Positions 17,032 through 28,323 of a stretch of 64,000 bases of DNA are shown here, piece by piece (within the stretch, counting starts at the first letter, position 1; each line of letters starts with the position of its first letter). This DNA comes from Saccharopolyspora_C sp047200635 (GTDB lineage Bacteria; Actinomycetota; Actinomycetes; Mycobacteriales; Pseudonocardiaceae). The notes below the pieces were generated by a model. The model was not told the origin of the DNA. It did no database searches and worked only from the letters and a program-made list of their open reading frames with translations. The stretch spans positions 94,474 to 158,473 of the forward strand of contig NZ_JBJZOI010000015.1 in NCBI RefSeq assembly GCF_047200635.1, given 5' to 3'. The position numbers and the translations under genes are program-made.

Positions 17032-17048
17032 TCACCCGCGGGGGAGCG

Positions 17049-17570
17049 TCACTCGGCGGCGCTCTGGCTGATCGGGGTGGCGATCAGCACGTCGCCCCGG
17101 ATGGGCTCGTCGGCGGGCCAGGCCGCGATCTCGTGGGCGGCGGGGCCGTCGGGGACGCCCGGGAGGTTGAACTCGACGGTGCTGGGCACGGCCGGGTTGG
17201 CCGGGGCGTCGACCTTCTGCAGGATCCGGGAGATCCCGAACAGGCTCCCGTCCACGCTCACCGGGTCCGCCGGGGCGTGGTCGACCTGGACCTCGACGCC
17301 CGGGATCTGGTTCGCGCCGTCGGAGAAGGCGAAGTCGGCGGGGCCGCCCTCCAGCTTGCAGTTGGTGTGCGGGGAGGCCGCGGTGTACTTGACCAGGAAC
17401 GCTTCGTACTCGCCCGGCTCGGCGAGGTCCCTGGTCACCTCGACGTTCACGTCGTCGCTGGTGCACAGCGTGTCGCTGGGATTCGCCAGCGCGGAACCGG
17501 CGGTCAGCGTGGTCAGGCCGAGGGTCGCGCCCGCGACGGCGGTGACGGCGACGGTGCGGGTGAGCTTCAT
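17049..17570 (-). CDS. Secreted DUF4232-like protein
   Basis: A 173-residue exported protein with a Sec signal peptide (cleavage near ALA-NP, residue 31) and no lipobox. The mature region resembles DUF4232: an early Cys (TLCTSDDV), a second Cys in NCKLEGGPADFAF, then beta-rich sequence. Function is unknown. ATG at 17570 has AGGAGG upstream; a longer reading to 17663 is rejected because that extension lacks a signal sequence. It is convergent with the small secreted gene and transcribed away from purL. Confidence 0.7.
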   Translation of the reverse strand: MKLTRTVAVTAVAGATLGLTTLTAGSALANPSDTLCTSDDVNVEVTRDLAEPGEYEAFLVKYTAASPHTNCKLEGGPADFAFSDGANQIPGVEVQVDHAPADPVSVDGSLFGISRILQKVDAPANPAVPSTVEFNLPGVPDGPAAHEIAAWPADEPIRGDVLIATPISQSAAE

Positions 17571-17970
17571 GGTCTGCCTCCTGGCTCGATCGGCTTCTCG
17601 ATCATCAAGACGCCCGGCGGCCGCGCGGGATGTCCCGGAATGCGATGTGCCACAGCGGAGCAACGCGGACCGGGCCGAGACGTCCGCGCGGGAGCCGTGC
17701 CGCGCCGATTGAGCCGTTCGCCGCGCTCCGGGCCGGAGCGAGCGGCTTCGCGCTGGAGGCCACCGCGGCTCGGGTCGCGAGGGTCACCAGCGGGACGCCG
17801 CTGCCCGACGAAGCCGGTTCGACGAGAGGGCGCGGAACGCGGGGCGCCGCTGCGCCCACCGCGAGCTGGGCGTCCCCGGCTCCGACTTCCGCGGGCGTCC
17901 CGCGAGCGGGCCGGGCACCGGTGCGCGCGGAACCGCTCCGCCCGCATCGGATCGACCCTCGAACGAGAAC
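17571..17970. other. Intergenic region, no gene supported
   Basis: About 400 bp between the DUF4232-like start and the purL terminator. Short readings here are Arg/Ala/Pro-rich and lack ribosome sites. The promoter of the DUF4232-like gene must lie here; no clear boxes were seen. Confidence 0.5.
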
Positions 17971-18004
17971 GGCCCGTCCCCCCGCGACGGCGGGAGGACG
18001 GGCC
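17971..18004 (-). terminator. Terminator after purL
   Basis: Nine-bp arms GGCCCGTCC/GGACGGGCC enclose a loop that can form a further inner CCCGC/GCGGG stem. It begins 15 bp after the purL stop on the minus strand. Confidence 0.75.
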
Positions 18005-18019
18005 GGTTCGTCGGTCAGG

Positions 18020-20382
<2,363 letters not shown>

Positions 20383-20386
<4 letters not shown>

Positions 20387-21060
20387 GCTGCCACCAGTAC
20401 GTCGAGAACGGACAGGAACATGCCGAGGCCGTCGTCGGTAGGCCCGGTCAGCGGGTCGATGGCGTGCTCGGGGTGCGGCATGAGCCCCGCGACCCGGCCG
20501 CGCGCGTCGGTGATGCCCGCGATGTCGCGCAGCGAACCGTTCGGGTTGTCCTCGGCGTAGCGGAACAGCACGCGGCCTTCGCCCTCGAGCTCGTCCAGCA
20601 CCGCCTGGTCGGCCATGTAGGCGCCCTCGCCGGACTTCAGCGGGACCAGCAGCTCGGCCCCCGCGTCGTAGCGGGAGGTCCACGCGGAGGTGTTGTTCTC
20701 CACCTTCAGCCACTGGTCGCGGCACACGAAGTGCAGCCCGGAGTTGCGGGTCAGCGCGCCCGGCAGCAGCCCTGCCTCGCAGAGGATCTGGAAGCCGTTG
20801 CAGATGCCGAGCACCGGCATCCCCTGCCCGGCCGCGCGCACGACCTCGCCCATCACCGGGGCGAACTTGGCGATCGCGCCGCAGCGCAGGTAGTCGCCGT
20901 AGGAGAAGCCGCCGGGCACGATCACGGCGTCCACGCCGCGCAGGTCCGCGTCGGCGTGCCACAGCGGGACCGCCTCGGCGCCGCAACGGCGAACGGCGCG
21001 CTGCGCGTCGACGTCGTCGAGGGTGCCGGGGAAGGTGATGACGCCGATCTTGGGGCTCAT
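20383..21060 (-). CDS. purQ: FGAM synthetase, glutaminase subunit
   Basis: The 225-residue class I glutamine amidotransferase subunit produces ammonia for PurL. The nucleophile is Cys87 in GICNGFQIL, and the His/Glu pair is in GLMPHPEHA near residue 200. The start ATG at 21060 overlaps the purS stop as ATGA, and its own stop overlaps purL. The eight-residue upstream extension of the reading is ignored for that reason. Confidence 0.96.
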
Positions 21061-21296
21061 GCTTCCACCCGCCGCACGGTCCACTCCTCGATGACCGTGT
21101 TGGCCAGCAGCGTCTCAGCGATCTTCTCGAGCGTGGCGTCGTCGACGTCGTCGGCGACCTCCAGCTCGAACCGCTTTCCTTGGCGGACTTCGGAGATGCC
21201 CTCGAAGCCGAGCCGGGGCAGCGCGGAGGCCACCGCCTGACCCTGCGGGTCCAGAATCTCCTGCTTGGGCATGACGTCGACGACGACTCGGGCCAC
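21057..21296 (-). CDS. purS: FGAM synthetase, PurS subunit
   Basis: A 79-residue PurS subunit that bridges PurQ and PurL and helps channel ammonia. The sequence RVVVDVMPKQEILDPQGQAV and the end NTVIEEWTVRRVEA are typical, and the length is normal. GTG at 21296 has GGGAG 9 bp upstream. It is first in the purS-purQ-purL operon. The promoter should lie in the 725-bp gap upstream, where a TACCC-N5-GGGTA dyad sits near 21364-21378. Confidence 0.95.
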   Translation of the reverse strand: MARVVVDVMPKQEILDPQGQAVASALPRLGFEGISEVRQGKRFELEVADDVDDATLEKIAETLLANTVIEEWTVRRVEA

Positions 21297-22021
21297 GGGC
21301 GATGCTCCCGGATTCGTGCAGATCCAGCCGCCCGTGCGAGGGACGGCGATGGATGTCCAGCAGTACCCGCGAAGGGTAACTGAGCTGCGGGTTCGCCTTC
21401 GCAGACAGGGGTCCGGGAGCCCGGTGGCACCACCGCGGCGGCCGAGACCGGACGCCGCGCCTGGGGAGCGTGACCAGCGGAACGATTTCCGGAACGATCC
21501 GATCAGGACCAATCCGGAAGAACGAATTCGATCGCCGAGAACCATTCTCCCGGCTGTGTCCTCCGTTACGGAGACCGGTTTTCCCGGAACATTCGAGGGG
21601 GTTCGCGCGTAATACCGGCAGCACCGCGGACCAGCGGAGCCGATTCACCGACCGGCCACCCTCCGATTCGCGAAAGCCCAGCTCCCGGCCCGGACGCGCA
21701 CGAACGGGCCGGGTGGTCCGCCACCGCGGGCGCGCGAGTTCCCCCACCGCGCGACGCGGGGCGGAGGGGATTCCGGATTTCCCCCAGCGGAATCCCCGCG
21801 ATGCTTCCCGTCGCGCGCGACCCTCCTCGGTCAGCGGCGCGACGGGAAGCTCGTCTCGAACTCGATTCCGCCGCATTCCACGTCGCACCGGAATGGGCGC
21901 GCGGGTCCGCGGAAATCGTTGTCCGCGCCGCGCCGCGGATGCGGGCCGGGCGGCTCGGCCCGCCGCCCGGGGGTCTGCGACGCTGACGGGACAGTGCCGG
22001 AGCCCACACGGAGGTCAGCCG
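21297..22021. other. Large intergenic region upstream of purS
   Basis: A 725-bp gap between divergent purS and the metallo-hydrolase gene, locally richer in A/T (21475-21620) than its surroundings. No reading frame here looks like protein. It must hold the purSQL promoter, and it contains a strong orphan hairpin at 21803-21850. Confidence 0.55.
21803..21850. other. Orphan 14-bp hairpin in intergenic DNA
   Basis: Perfect 14-bp arms (21803-21816 and 21837-21850) enclose a 20-nt loop. No gene ends beside it: the nearest coding starts are purS at 21296 and the hydrolase at 22022, both reading away. It could end a small RNA or act in an untranslated leader. Confidence 0.45.
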
Positions 22022-22657
22022 ATGAAGATCACCCACTTCGGACACGCGTGCGTCCTGCTCGAAACCGAGCGGGCCCGCTTGCTGATCGATCCGGGCGCGT
22101 TCTCCACCGGGTTCGAGGACCTGCGCGACCTGGACGCGGTGCTCATCACCCACCAGCACTTCGACCACGTGGACGCCGAGCGGCTGCCCGCGCTGCTCGA
22201 CGGCAGCCCCGGTGCGCGGCTGGTCACCGACTCCGAGACCGCCGGGGTGCTCTCCGAGCAGGGCTTCCGCCCGGAGGTCGCGCGGGTCGGCGACGCGCTG
22301 GAGCTCGGCGGGGCCGCCGTGCACGTCGTCGGCGGGACGCACGCCGAGATCCATCCCGAGGTGCCCGTGCCGGAGAACATCGGGCTCGTCGTCGACCACG
22401 GCGCCTTCTACCACCCGGGCGACTCGTTCCACGTGCCCGAGCAGCGGATCGACGTGCTGGGGCTGCCCACCGGGGCCCCGTGGCTGAAGCTGTCCGAGGC
22501 CGTGGACTTCCTGCGGGCCGTGGCGCCGCGCGCGGCGGTGCCGATCCACGAGGCCGTGCTGGCCTCGCCCGCGATGCACTACCGGATGTTCGAGCAGCTC
22601 GCGCCGCAGGGCACCGACGTCGCCGTGCTGGAGCGCGCCGAGCCGACCACCGTCTGA
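22022..22657 (+). CDS. Metallo-beta-lactamase fold hydrolase
   Basis: A 211-residue cytosolic protein of the UlaG-like metallo-hydrolase group. It starts MKITHFGHACVLLE, carries a THQHFDHVDAERLP metal motif (HxHxDH type), and has further metal-site residues in VGGTHAEIHP and YHPGDSFHVPEQRIDVL. The end PIHEAVLASPAMHYRMFEQL is typical of the actinomycete branch. The substrate is unknown. ATG at 22022 has a GGAGG site upstream. It is convergent with the DUF2334 gene. Confidence 0.88.
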   Translation: MKITHFGHACVLLETERARLLIDPGAFSTGFEDLRDLDAVLITHQHFDHVDAERLPALLDGSPGARLVTDSETAGVLSEQGFRPEVARVGDALELGGAAVHVVGGTHAEIHPEVPVPENIGLVVDHGAFYHPGDSFHVPEQRIDVLGLPTGAPWLKLSEAVDFLRAVAPRAAVPIHEAVLASPAMHYRMFEQLAPQGTDVAVLERAEPTTV

Positions 22658-22683
22658 CCCGAACCGGTCCCGGCGAGCGGCGG

Positions 22684-23475
22684 TCAGCTCGACAGCGGGT
22701 CGAGGTTGAGCACCGGCCCGACCGCACGACGCCGCTTCGGCGCGGGCGCGCCCGCGAACGCGGCGTAGGTGGCAGGGCGGGCGCCGTGGTGCAGCGCCAG
22801 GTCGATCGCCTCCAGCACCGCCGTGCGCGGGCCGGGCCGGGCCAGGTCGGCCGCGTCCACCGCGAGCCGCACCGACCGCCCCCGCCGCGCAGCGCGGGCC
22901 GCGCCCAGCAGCAGCGCGCGGCACCACCACGGCTCCGCCCGCGCCCCCGGCCCCAGCGCGTGCAACCGGGCGCGGTGCACCCGGCCCGTGCCGAGCTCGT
23001 GCACGGTCAGCGCGTCCGCGCACACCGCGAACTCCTGGTGGCGCAGCGCCGCCAGAGTGCCCGGGGAGGACAGCCAGCGCGGCGGCACGAAGACGTCGGT
23101 GCGCAGGCCCAGCCGCTCCAGCGCGGCGCTCGCGGCGCGCAGCCGCAGGCCCGCCTCGTGCGCCGGGAGCGCGGCGAACTCGGCGCCCCGCACCGCGGCC
23201 AGCGCGCCCGAGGACACCACCCTCGGCAGCAGGCGCTGACCGGAGGGGGCGTGGTCGAAGCCGTGCAGCGCCACCGCGTCACCCCCGCGCTGCCGGGCGC
23301 GGGCCCACGCGGCGCACGGGCGGTCCGGGGCGGGTGGCGCGGCACCGCTCGGGCGCGGCGCGACGAGCAGGGTCAGCGGAATCCGCCGCAGGTCCAGCTC
23401 AGCGGCGAACGCGGCGCAGCGGTCCAGGGCTCGATCCCCGAGCCCCGACAACGAGACGACCAGCGAGGTACCCAC
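22684..23475 (-). CDS. DUF2334 polysaccharide-deacetylase-like protein
   Basis: A 263-residue protein related to DUF2334, a relative of the NodB deacetylase fold. It begins MGTSLVVSLSGLGDRALDRC, has VALHGFDHAP (the histidine-containing metal motif) at about residue 70, and FVPPRWLSSPGTLAALR in the middle. There is no signal peptide. In actinomycetes this family is commonly linked with purC, as here (80 bp upstream). Sugar substrate and metal are unverified. GTG at 23475. Confidence 0.75.
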   Translation of the reverse strand: MGTSLVVSLSGLGDRALDRCAAFAAELDLRRIPLTLLVAPRPSGAAPPAPDRPCAAWARARQRGGDAVALHGFDHAPSGQRLLPRVVSSGALAAVRGAEFAALPAHEAGLRLRAASAALERLGLRTDVFVPPRWLSSPGTLAALRHQEFAVCADALTVHELGTGRVHRARLHALGPGARAEPWWCRALLLGAARAARRGRSVRLAVDAADLARPGPRTAVLEAIDLALHHGARPATYAAFAGAPAPKRRRAVGPVLNLDPLSS

Positions 23476-23555
23476 GGCTCACCATTGGGGCGGATCCGGG
23501 TGGCGAGACCCTGACGGGCCGGTGACCGGCGGGCGCGGATCCGGCGAACGTCCGG

Positions 23556-24443
23556 TCAGGCCGGGGTCGGCCAGTCGGCGAGGTCCCGGCCGGTGATCCG
23601 CTCGTACGCCTCCACGTAGCGCGCCCGGGTCGCCGCCACGACGTCCTCCGGCAGCGGCGGCGGGGGCACGTCCGAGGACCGGTCCCAGCCGGACTCCGGC
23701 GAGGTCAGCCAGTCGCGCACGTACTGCTTGTCGAAGGACGGCCGCGCCCGGCCCGCCTCGTGGCCGGCGGCGGGCCAGAACCGGGAGGAGTCGGGGGTGA
23801 GGACCTCGTCGCCCAGCACCAGGCCGTCCGCGCCCACGCCGAACTCGAACTTGGTGTCGGCGAGGATCACTCCCCGGCTCTCGGCGTGCTCGGCGGCGCG
23901 CGCGTAGACCCGCAGCGTGAGCTCGCGGAGCTGCTCGGCGCGTGCCCGGCCGACCTCGGCGACCACGGCGTCGAAGCTGACGTTCTCGTCGTGCGCGCCC
24001 AGCTCCGCCTTCGCGGCCGGGGTGAAGATCGGCTCCGGCAGCCGGGACGCCTCGGTCAGGCCAGGCGGCAGCTCGATGCCGCAGACGGCGCCGGTCGCGC
24101 GGTAATCGGCGAGGCCGGAGCCGGTGAGGTAGCCGCGGGCCACGCACTCCACCGGCAGCATCTCCAACCTGCGCACCAGCAGCGCCCGCCCCCGCACCTC
24201 GGCGGGGATGCGCGGGTCGTCGGCGGCGACCACGTGGTTCGGCACCACGTCGGCGAGCAGGTCGAACCAGAACACGCTCATCGCGGTGAGCACCCGCCCC
24301 TTGTCCGGGATGGGCGTGTCGAGCACGTGGTCGTAGGCCGAGATGCGGTCCGACGCGACCATCAGCAGGTGCTCGTCGTCCACGGCGTGCAGCTGGCGAA
24401 CCTTGCCCGCGGCGATCTGCGGGTATGCGGAGAGTGCGACCAC
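23556..24443 (-). CDS. purC: SAICAR synthetase
   Basis: PurC joins aspartate to CAIR with ATP, step eight of purine synthesis. The 295-residue protein has the nucleotide-binding start GKVRQLHAVDDEHLLMVASD, SDRISAYDHVL, PVECVARGYLTGSG and ILADTKFEFG, all family signatures. GTG at 24443 has GGGGGAC about 10 bp upstream and gives normal length; a longer reading to 24509 is rejected. It lies 103 bp downstream of purB, with a hairpin between them. Confidence 0.97.
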   Translation of the reverse strand: MVALSAYPQIAAGKVRQLHAVDDEHLLMVASDRISAYDHVLDTPIPDKGRVLTAMSVFWFDLLADVVPNHVVAADDPRIPAEVRGRALLVRRLEMLPVECVARGYLTGSGLADYRATGAVCGIELPPGLTEASRLPEPIFTPAAKAELGAHDENVSFDAVVAEVGRARAEQLRELTLRVYARAAEHAESRGVILADTKFEFGVGADGLVLGDEVLTPDSSRFWPAAGHEAGRARPSFDKQYVRDWLTSPESGWDRSSDVPPPPLPEDVVAATRARYVEAYERITGRDLADWPTPA

Positions 24444-24505
24444 CCGGCGATTGTCCCCCACCGGCGCGCGGGCCTCGCTGGCCGGGGCGAACAGGCCCTC
24501 CCCGT

Positions 24506-24526
24506 TCACCCGGCGGGACCGGGTGA
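24506..24526 (-). terminator. Hairpin between purB and purC
   Basis: An 8-bp stem (TCACCCGG/CCGGGTGA) with a 5-nt loop begins 20 bp beyond the purB stop. It may be a weak terminator or processing site lowering read-through into purC. Confidence 0.45.
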
Positions 24527-24546
24527 GCGGGGAGCGCCCCGCGAGG

Positions 24547-25977
24547 TCAGAGGATCGGGGACGGGGCGTAGGCGGCCGCCTCCGGGTGCCGGGAGGCGAT
24601 CTCCTCGACCGCGGCGACGACGGCCGCGACCTGGTCGCCCGCCGCGCCGGTGAACGAGAGCCGGTCCGCCAGCAGCTCGGCCAGCGCGGTCCCGTCCAGC
24701 GGGATCCGCTCGTCGGCGGCGAGCCGGTCGAGCAGGTCGTTGCGCTCGACGCCCCGCTCCCGCATGGCCAGCGCCACCGCCACCGCGTTCTCCTTGATCG
24801 CCTCGTGCGCGGTCTCGCGACCGACCCCGGCCCGCACCGAGGCCATCAGCACCTTGGTGGTGGCCAGGAACGGCAGGTAGCGGTCCAGCTCGCGGGCGAC
24901 CACGGCCGGGTAGGCGCCGAACTCGTCGAGCACCGTCAGGAAGGTCTCCACCAGCCCGTCGAAGGCGAAGAAGGCGTCCGGCAGCGCGATGCGGCGCACC
25001 ACGGAGCAGGAGACGTCGCCCTCGTTCCACTGGTCCCCGGCCAGCTCCCCGGTCATCGAGGCGTAGCCGCGCAGCACCACGGACAGGCCGTTGACGCGCT
25101 CGCAGGAGCGGGTGTTCATCTTGTGCGGCATGGCGCTGGAGCCCACCTGGCCGGGCTGGAAGCCCTCGGTGACCAGCTCGTGCCCGGCCATCAGCCGGAT
25201 CGTCTTCGCGACCGAGGAGGGCGCGGCGGCCAGCTGGGACAGCGCGGTGACGACCTCGAAGTCCAGCGAGCGCGGATACACCTGGCCGACGCTGGTGAGC
25301 GCCGTGCCGAAGCCGAGGTGCGCGGCGACGCGGCGCTCCAGCTCGGCGAGCTTCGCGGGATCCCCGAGCAGGTCGAGCATGTCCTGCGAGGTCCCGACCG
25401 GGCCCTTGATCCCGCGCAGCGGGTAGCGGGCCAGCAGGTCCTCCAGCCGCCCGAACGCCACGAGCAGCTCGTCGGCGGCGGTGGCGAAGCGCTTGCCGAG
25501 CGTCGTGGCCTGGGCGGCGACGTTGTGCGAGCGGCCCGCCATCACGAGCTCGCCGTGCTCGGCGGCCAGCTTCGCCAGCCGCGCCAGCACCGCCACCGCG
25601 CGGTCGCGGACGTGCTCCAGGCTGCGGCGGACCTGCAGCTGCTCGACGTTCTCGGTGAGGTCGCGGGAGGTCATGCCCTTGTGCACGTGCTCGTGACCGG
25701 CGAGGGCGTTGAACTCCTCGATCCGGGCCTTCACGTCGTGCCGGGTCTGCCGCTCGCGCTCGGCGATCGAGTCCAGGTCCACCTGGTCGATCACCCGCTC
25801 GTAGTCGGCGACCGCGCCCTCGGGCACGTCGACGCCGAGGTCGGCCTGGGCGCGCAGCACCGCCAGCCACAGCTGCCGTTCCAGCACGATCTTGTGCCGC
25901 GGGGACCACAGCTCGACCAGCTCCGGCGAGGCGTAGCGGTGGGCGAGCACGTTCGGGAGGTGGGGCTTGACCGTCAC
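24547..25977 (-). CDS. purB: Adenylosuccinate lyase
   Basis: PurB cleaves fumarate from SAICAR and from adenylosuccinate, so it serves both IMP and AMP synthesis. The 476-residue protein has the superfamily signature GSSAMPHKMN near residue 288, HKGMTSRDL, and the catalytic His region AGRSHNVAAQATTLGK. GTG at 25977 is chosen; the ORF extends upstream to 26271 in non-family sequence. It is divergent from a TetR gene across a 151-bp gap. Confidence 0.96.
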   Translation of the reverse strand: MTVKPHLPNVLAHRYASPELVELWSPRHKIVLERQLWLAVLRAQADLGVDVPEGAVADYERVIDQVDLDSIAERERQTRHDVKARIEEFNALAGHEHVHKGMTSRDLTENVEQLQVRRSLEHVRDRAVAVLARLAKLAAEHGELVMAGRSHNVAAQATTLGKRFATAADELLVAFGRLEDLLARYPLRGIKGPVGTSQDMLDLLGDPAKLAELERRVAAHLGFGTALTSVGQVYPRSLDFEVVTALSQLAAAPSSVAKTIRLMAGHELVTEGFQPGQVGSSAMPHKMNTRSCERVNGLSVVLRGYASMTGELAGDQWNEGDVSCSVVRRIALPDAFFAFDGLVETFLTVLDEFGAYPAVVARELDRYLPFLATTKVLMASVRAGVGRETAHEAIKENAVAVALAMRERGVERNDLLDRLAADERIPLDGTALAELLADRLSFTGAAGDQVAAVVAAVEEIASRHPEAAAYAPSPIL

Positions 25978-26128
25978 GACTGGCCAGGATACTTCCCGGC
26001 GGTTCCCGGCCCGCTCACCACCGGAGGACCGGTCGCGCGGGCGGCGAGGCGCCCGGGGCCGCGCCGCCCCCGGCGACGGCGGAAGCGTCCGGGCTCGCGT
26101 CCGAAGCGGACGGTTAGGATCGGCGGAC

Positions 26129-26710
26129 ATGACAGCGGCCACCCCGAAGGGCGAGCGCCGCCGCAGGGCCCTGGTCGAGGCGGCGGTGGAGCTGCTCGCC
26201 GATGGCGGGCTCGAAGCGGTCCGGCATCGCGCGGTGGCCGAGCGGGCCGGGCTGCCGCTCGCCTCCACCACCTACTACTTCGACTCGCTGGACGACCTGA
26301 TCGCGGCGGCCGTGGAGCAGGAGGGCCGCGCCGAGCTGGCCGCGGGCCGCGCCCGGCTGGACGCGCTGGCCGCCGAGCTGCGCACCGCGGACGCGGTCGC
26401 GGAACTGGTGCTGGACCTGCTGCTGGGCCGCGACTCGCGGGACGGCGGGACCGAACCGGTGCTGCTGCGCTACGAGCGGCTGGTGGGCTCGCCCCGGCGG
26501 CCGTACCTCGCGCCGCTGATGCGGGAGCTGACCGGGGAGCTGCGCCAGCTGCTGCACGAGATCCTGGAGCGCAGCGGCAGGCCGGTCGGCCCCGACCGGC
26601 TCACCGAGCTGATCTTCCTGGTGGACGGCGCGGTGCTCAACGCGCTCATCGAGAGCGATCCCGATCCGCGCGCCGCCGCCCGCCGGGTGCTGCGGTCCCA
26701 CCTGGGCTGA
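26129..26710 (+). CDS. TetR family regulator
   Basis: A 193-residue TetR protein with an N-terminal helix-turn-helix (RHRAVAERAGLPLASTTYYF, about residues 32-51) and a C-terminal domain similar to the TetR_C group seen in YxaF-like repressors. It is divergent from purB, an arrangement also seen in other actinomycetes. No symmetrical operator stood out in the 151-bp gap. ATG at 26129 follows a GGCGGA stretch. Confidence 0.87.
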   Translation: MTAATPKGERRRRALVEAAVELLADGGLEAVRHRAVAERAGLPLASTTYYFDSLDDLIAAAVEQEGRAELAAGRARLDALAAELRTADAVAELVLDLLLGRDSRDGGTEPVLLRYERLVGSPRRPYLAPLMRELTGELRQLLHEILERSGRPVGPDRLTELIFLVDGAVLNALIESDPDPRAAARRVLRSHLG

Positions 26711-26752
26711 CGGCCCCGCCCACCGCCGCGCGGCCCCGCATCGGGGTCCGGT

Positions 26753-27430
26753 TCAGAACCGCGGCGCAAGCTCGTCGGCGAGGACGGGGACCCGGTCCGC
26801 GAACGGAGCCCTGGCCGAGCCCTCCGGCTCGCTGAGCACCGTGAGCGTGCGGCCGCTCGCCGTGGGCACCTCGGCCACGGCCGTGTTCGCCGCGCGGCCC
26901 TCCGTCGGCGCGGGCCGCGAACCGCGCGGGCTCACCATCACCGAGATCTTCCCGGCCGTGGCGCCCTCGCGGATCGGCACCGCGGCCGTGCGCGCACCGA
27001 TCGGGCAGGACCCGCGCGCCCCGGTGGGCGTGGTGCCCGCCGACTCCGGCAGCCGCTCGCGCAGCGCGGCCGACAGCGCCGCGTCCGCCGGACCGCAGCC
27101 GTCGGCGGCCATCGGGTCGCCCAGGGTGATCGGCCCCGAGCGCGGTGTGGTGCCGGTGCCCGGCTGCTCGTTCGGGAGCGCCATCGGCGACTGCGTCGGC
27201 TCCGCCGGGGGCTGCGCGACGGGGGAGCCCGCCTGGCCGAGCAGGCCGGTGCCCACGCCCACGCCGCCGACCAGCACGGCCGCCGCGACCAGCGAGCCGC
27301 CGGCCAGCGCCGTGCGACGGCGGGCGGTGACCCGGCGCGACCCGCGCACGACGTCGTCGGTGCCGAAGGACGCCTCGGGCGCGTCGCCGGCCGCGTTCTT
27401 GAAGAGCTGTTCGAGCTCGGTCTCGTTCAT
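26753..27430 (-). CDS. Single-pass membrane partner of the ECF sigma factor
   Basis: A 225-residue protein with a 40-residue cytosolic N-terminus (NETELEQLFKNAAGDAPEAS), one membrane helix (ALAGGSLVAAAVLVGGVGVG, about 44-66), a Pro/Thr-rich stalk and an extracytoplasmic domain with two cysteines. It starts 13 bp after the sigma gene and is its likely regulator. No zinc-binding HxxxCxxC anti-sigma motif is present, so the inhibitory role is inferred from position. ATG at 27430 is used in place of 27439. Confidence 0.7.
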   Translation of the reverse strand: MNETELEQLFKNAAGDAPEASFGTDDVVRGSRRVTARRRTALAGGSLVAAAVLVGGVGVGTGLLGQAGSPVAQPPAEPTQSPMALPNEQPGTGTTPRSGPITLGDPMAADGCGPADAALSAALRERLPESAGTTPTGARGSCPIGARTAAVPIREGATAGKISVMVSPRGSRPAPTEGRAANTAVAEVPTASGRTLTVLSEPEGSARAPFADRVPVLADELAPRF

Positions 27431-27443
27431 CTGCCGCACCTCC

Positions 27444-27962
27444 TCACGACGTCGATCGAAGATCGTCGAGCTGGCCGCCCAGGGCCTCCCGCAGCGCCTC
27501 CAGCCCTCGGGCCGACTGGCTCTTCACGGTGCCCTCGCTGCACTTCATGACCTCGGCGACCCCGGCGACGTCGAGCCCCTCCAGGAATCGCAGCACCAGC
27601 ACGGCGCGCTGCTTCGGTGGAACCTTGCGCAGGCCCGCGACCAGCGTCTGCCTGGTGGCGATGCCGTCGTCGACCGCCCCGGACTCCACCGGCCGGTCCG
27701 GGAGCACGTCGGTGAACCGCTCCCGCCGCCACGGGCGCCGGGACTCGTCGATCACCGCGCGGCTGAGGGTGCGGCGCACGTACGCGTCGAGCGCGCCCTT
27801 GTCCCGGACCTTGCGCCAGTGCCGGTGCAGGGAGATGAACGCGGTCTGGGCCAGGTCGTCCGCGCGGTGCCAGTCACCGCACATCATGTACGCCATCCGA
27901 CGCACCGCCTCCCGCCGAGCCGCGAAATACTCCGCGAACTCCTGCTCCTCGCGCTGGTCCAC
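27444..27962 (-). CDS. SigE-family ECF sigma factor
   Basis: A 172-residue ECF sigma factor of the actinobacterial 'SigE family'. Region 2 has the YMMCGDWHRADDLAQTAFIS segment (residues about 25-45), and region 4 has RAVLVLRFLEGLDVAGVAEV followed by CSEGTVKSQSARGLEALRE. GTG at 27962 has GGAG 7 bp upstream; no ATG is available nearby. It forms a two-gene operon with the membrane protein downstream. Confidence 0.88.
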   Translation of the reverse strand: MDQREEQEFAEYFAARREAVRRMAYMMCGDWHRADDLAQTAFISLHRHWRKVRDKGALDAYVRRTLSRAVIDESRRPWRRERFTDVLPDRPVESGAVDDGIATRQTLVAGLRKVPPKQRAVLVLRFLEGLDVAGVAEVMKCSEGTVKSQSARGLEALREALGGQLDDLRSTS

Positions 27963-28323
27963 GCGGACACTCCGCTCGTCCGTGCTTGCACTACTGGGAC
28001 GGTGCTCCCGTCCCCGGCGGTTGCACGCCGCCGGGAACCGATGACACGCGAGAGGAAACCTTAGAGCCTCCGCCGACGGCGCAGGGGCCGGACCGCCCGT
28101 CGCCCGGCGCGAGTCGCGGCGCCGTCGCCCGCGGCGCGAGGTCCCGCCGCCCGCCCCACCGCACGACGCGGGGCGCGGGGAGGCGACCAGCGGTTTCGCC
28201 CCCGGCGAGGGCCGTTCCCGAGGTGGCTCCCGCACCCGGGGACCGCCCGGGGCACCGGCCGTCGGCGGGGTTCGGGTGGCCTCCAGTTGCCCGCACCCCC
28301 CGCCGGTGTGGTGTGATCGGTTC
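27963..28323. other. Divergent intergenic region, no gene
   Basis: 361 bp between the sigma factor and the aldolase gene, both reading away. The promoters of both must lie here. It is extremely GC-rich and I see no clear boxes or small gene. Confidence 0.5.

Noticed and set aside
17605..17859. 84-residue minus-strand open frame in the gap beside purL
   Set aside because: Ala/Arg/Ser-rich composition, no ribosome site and no hydrophobic or family pattern.
21470..22021. Upstream extension of the metallo-hydrolase reading frame
   Set aside because: The extension is Arg/Ser/Pro-rich and unlike the family, while ATG at 22022 has a good ribosome site and begins exactly at the conserved fold.
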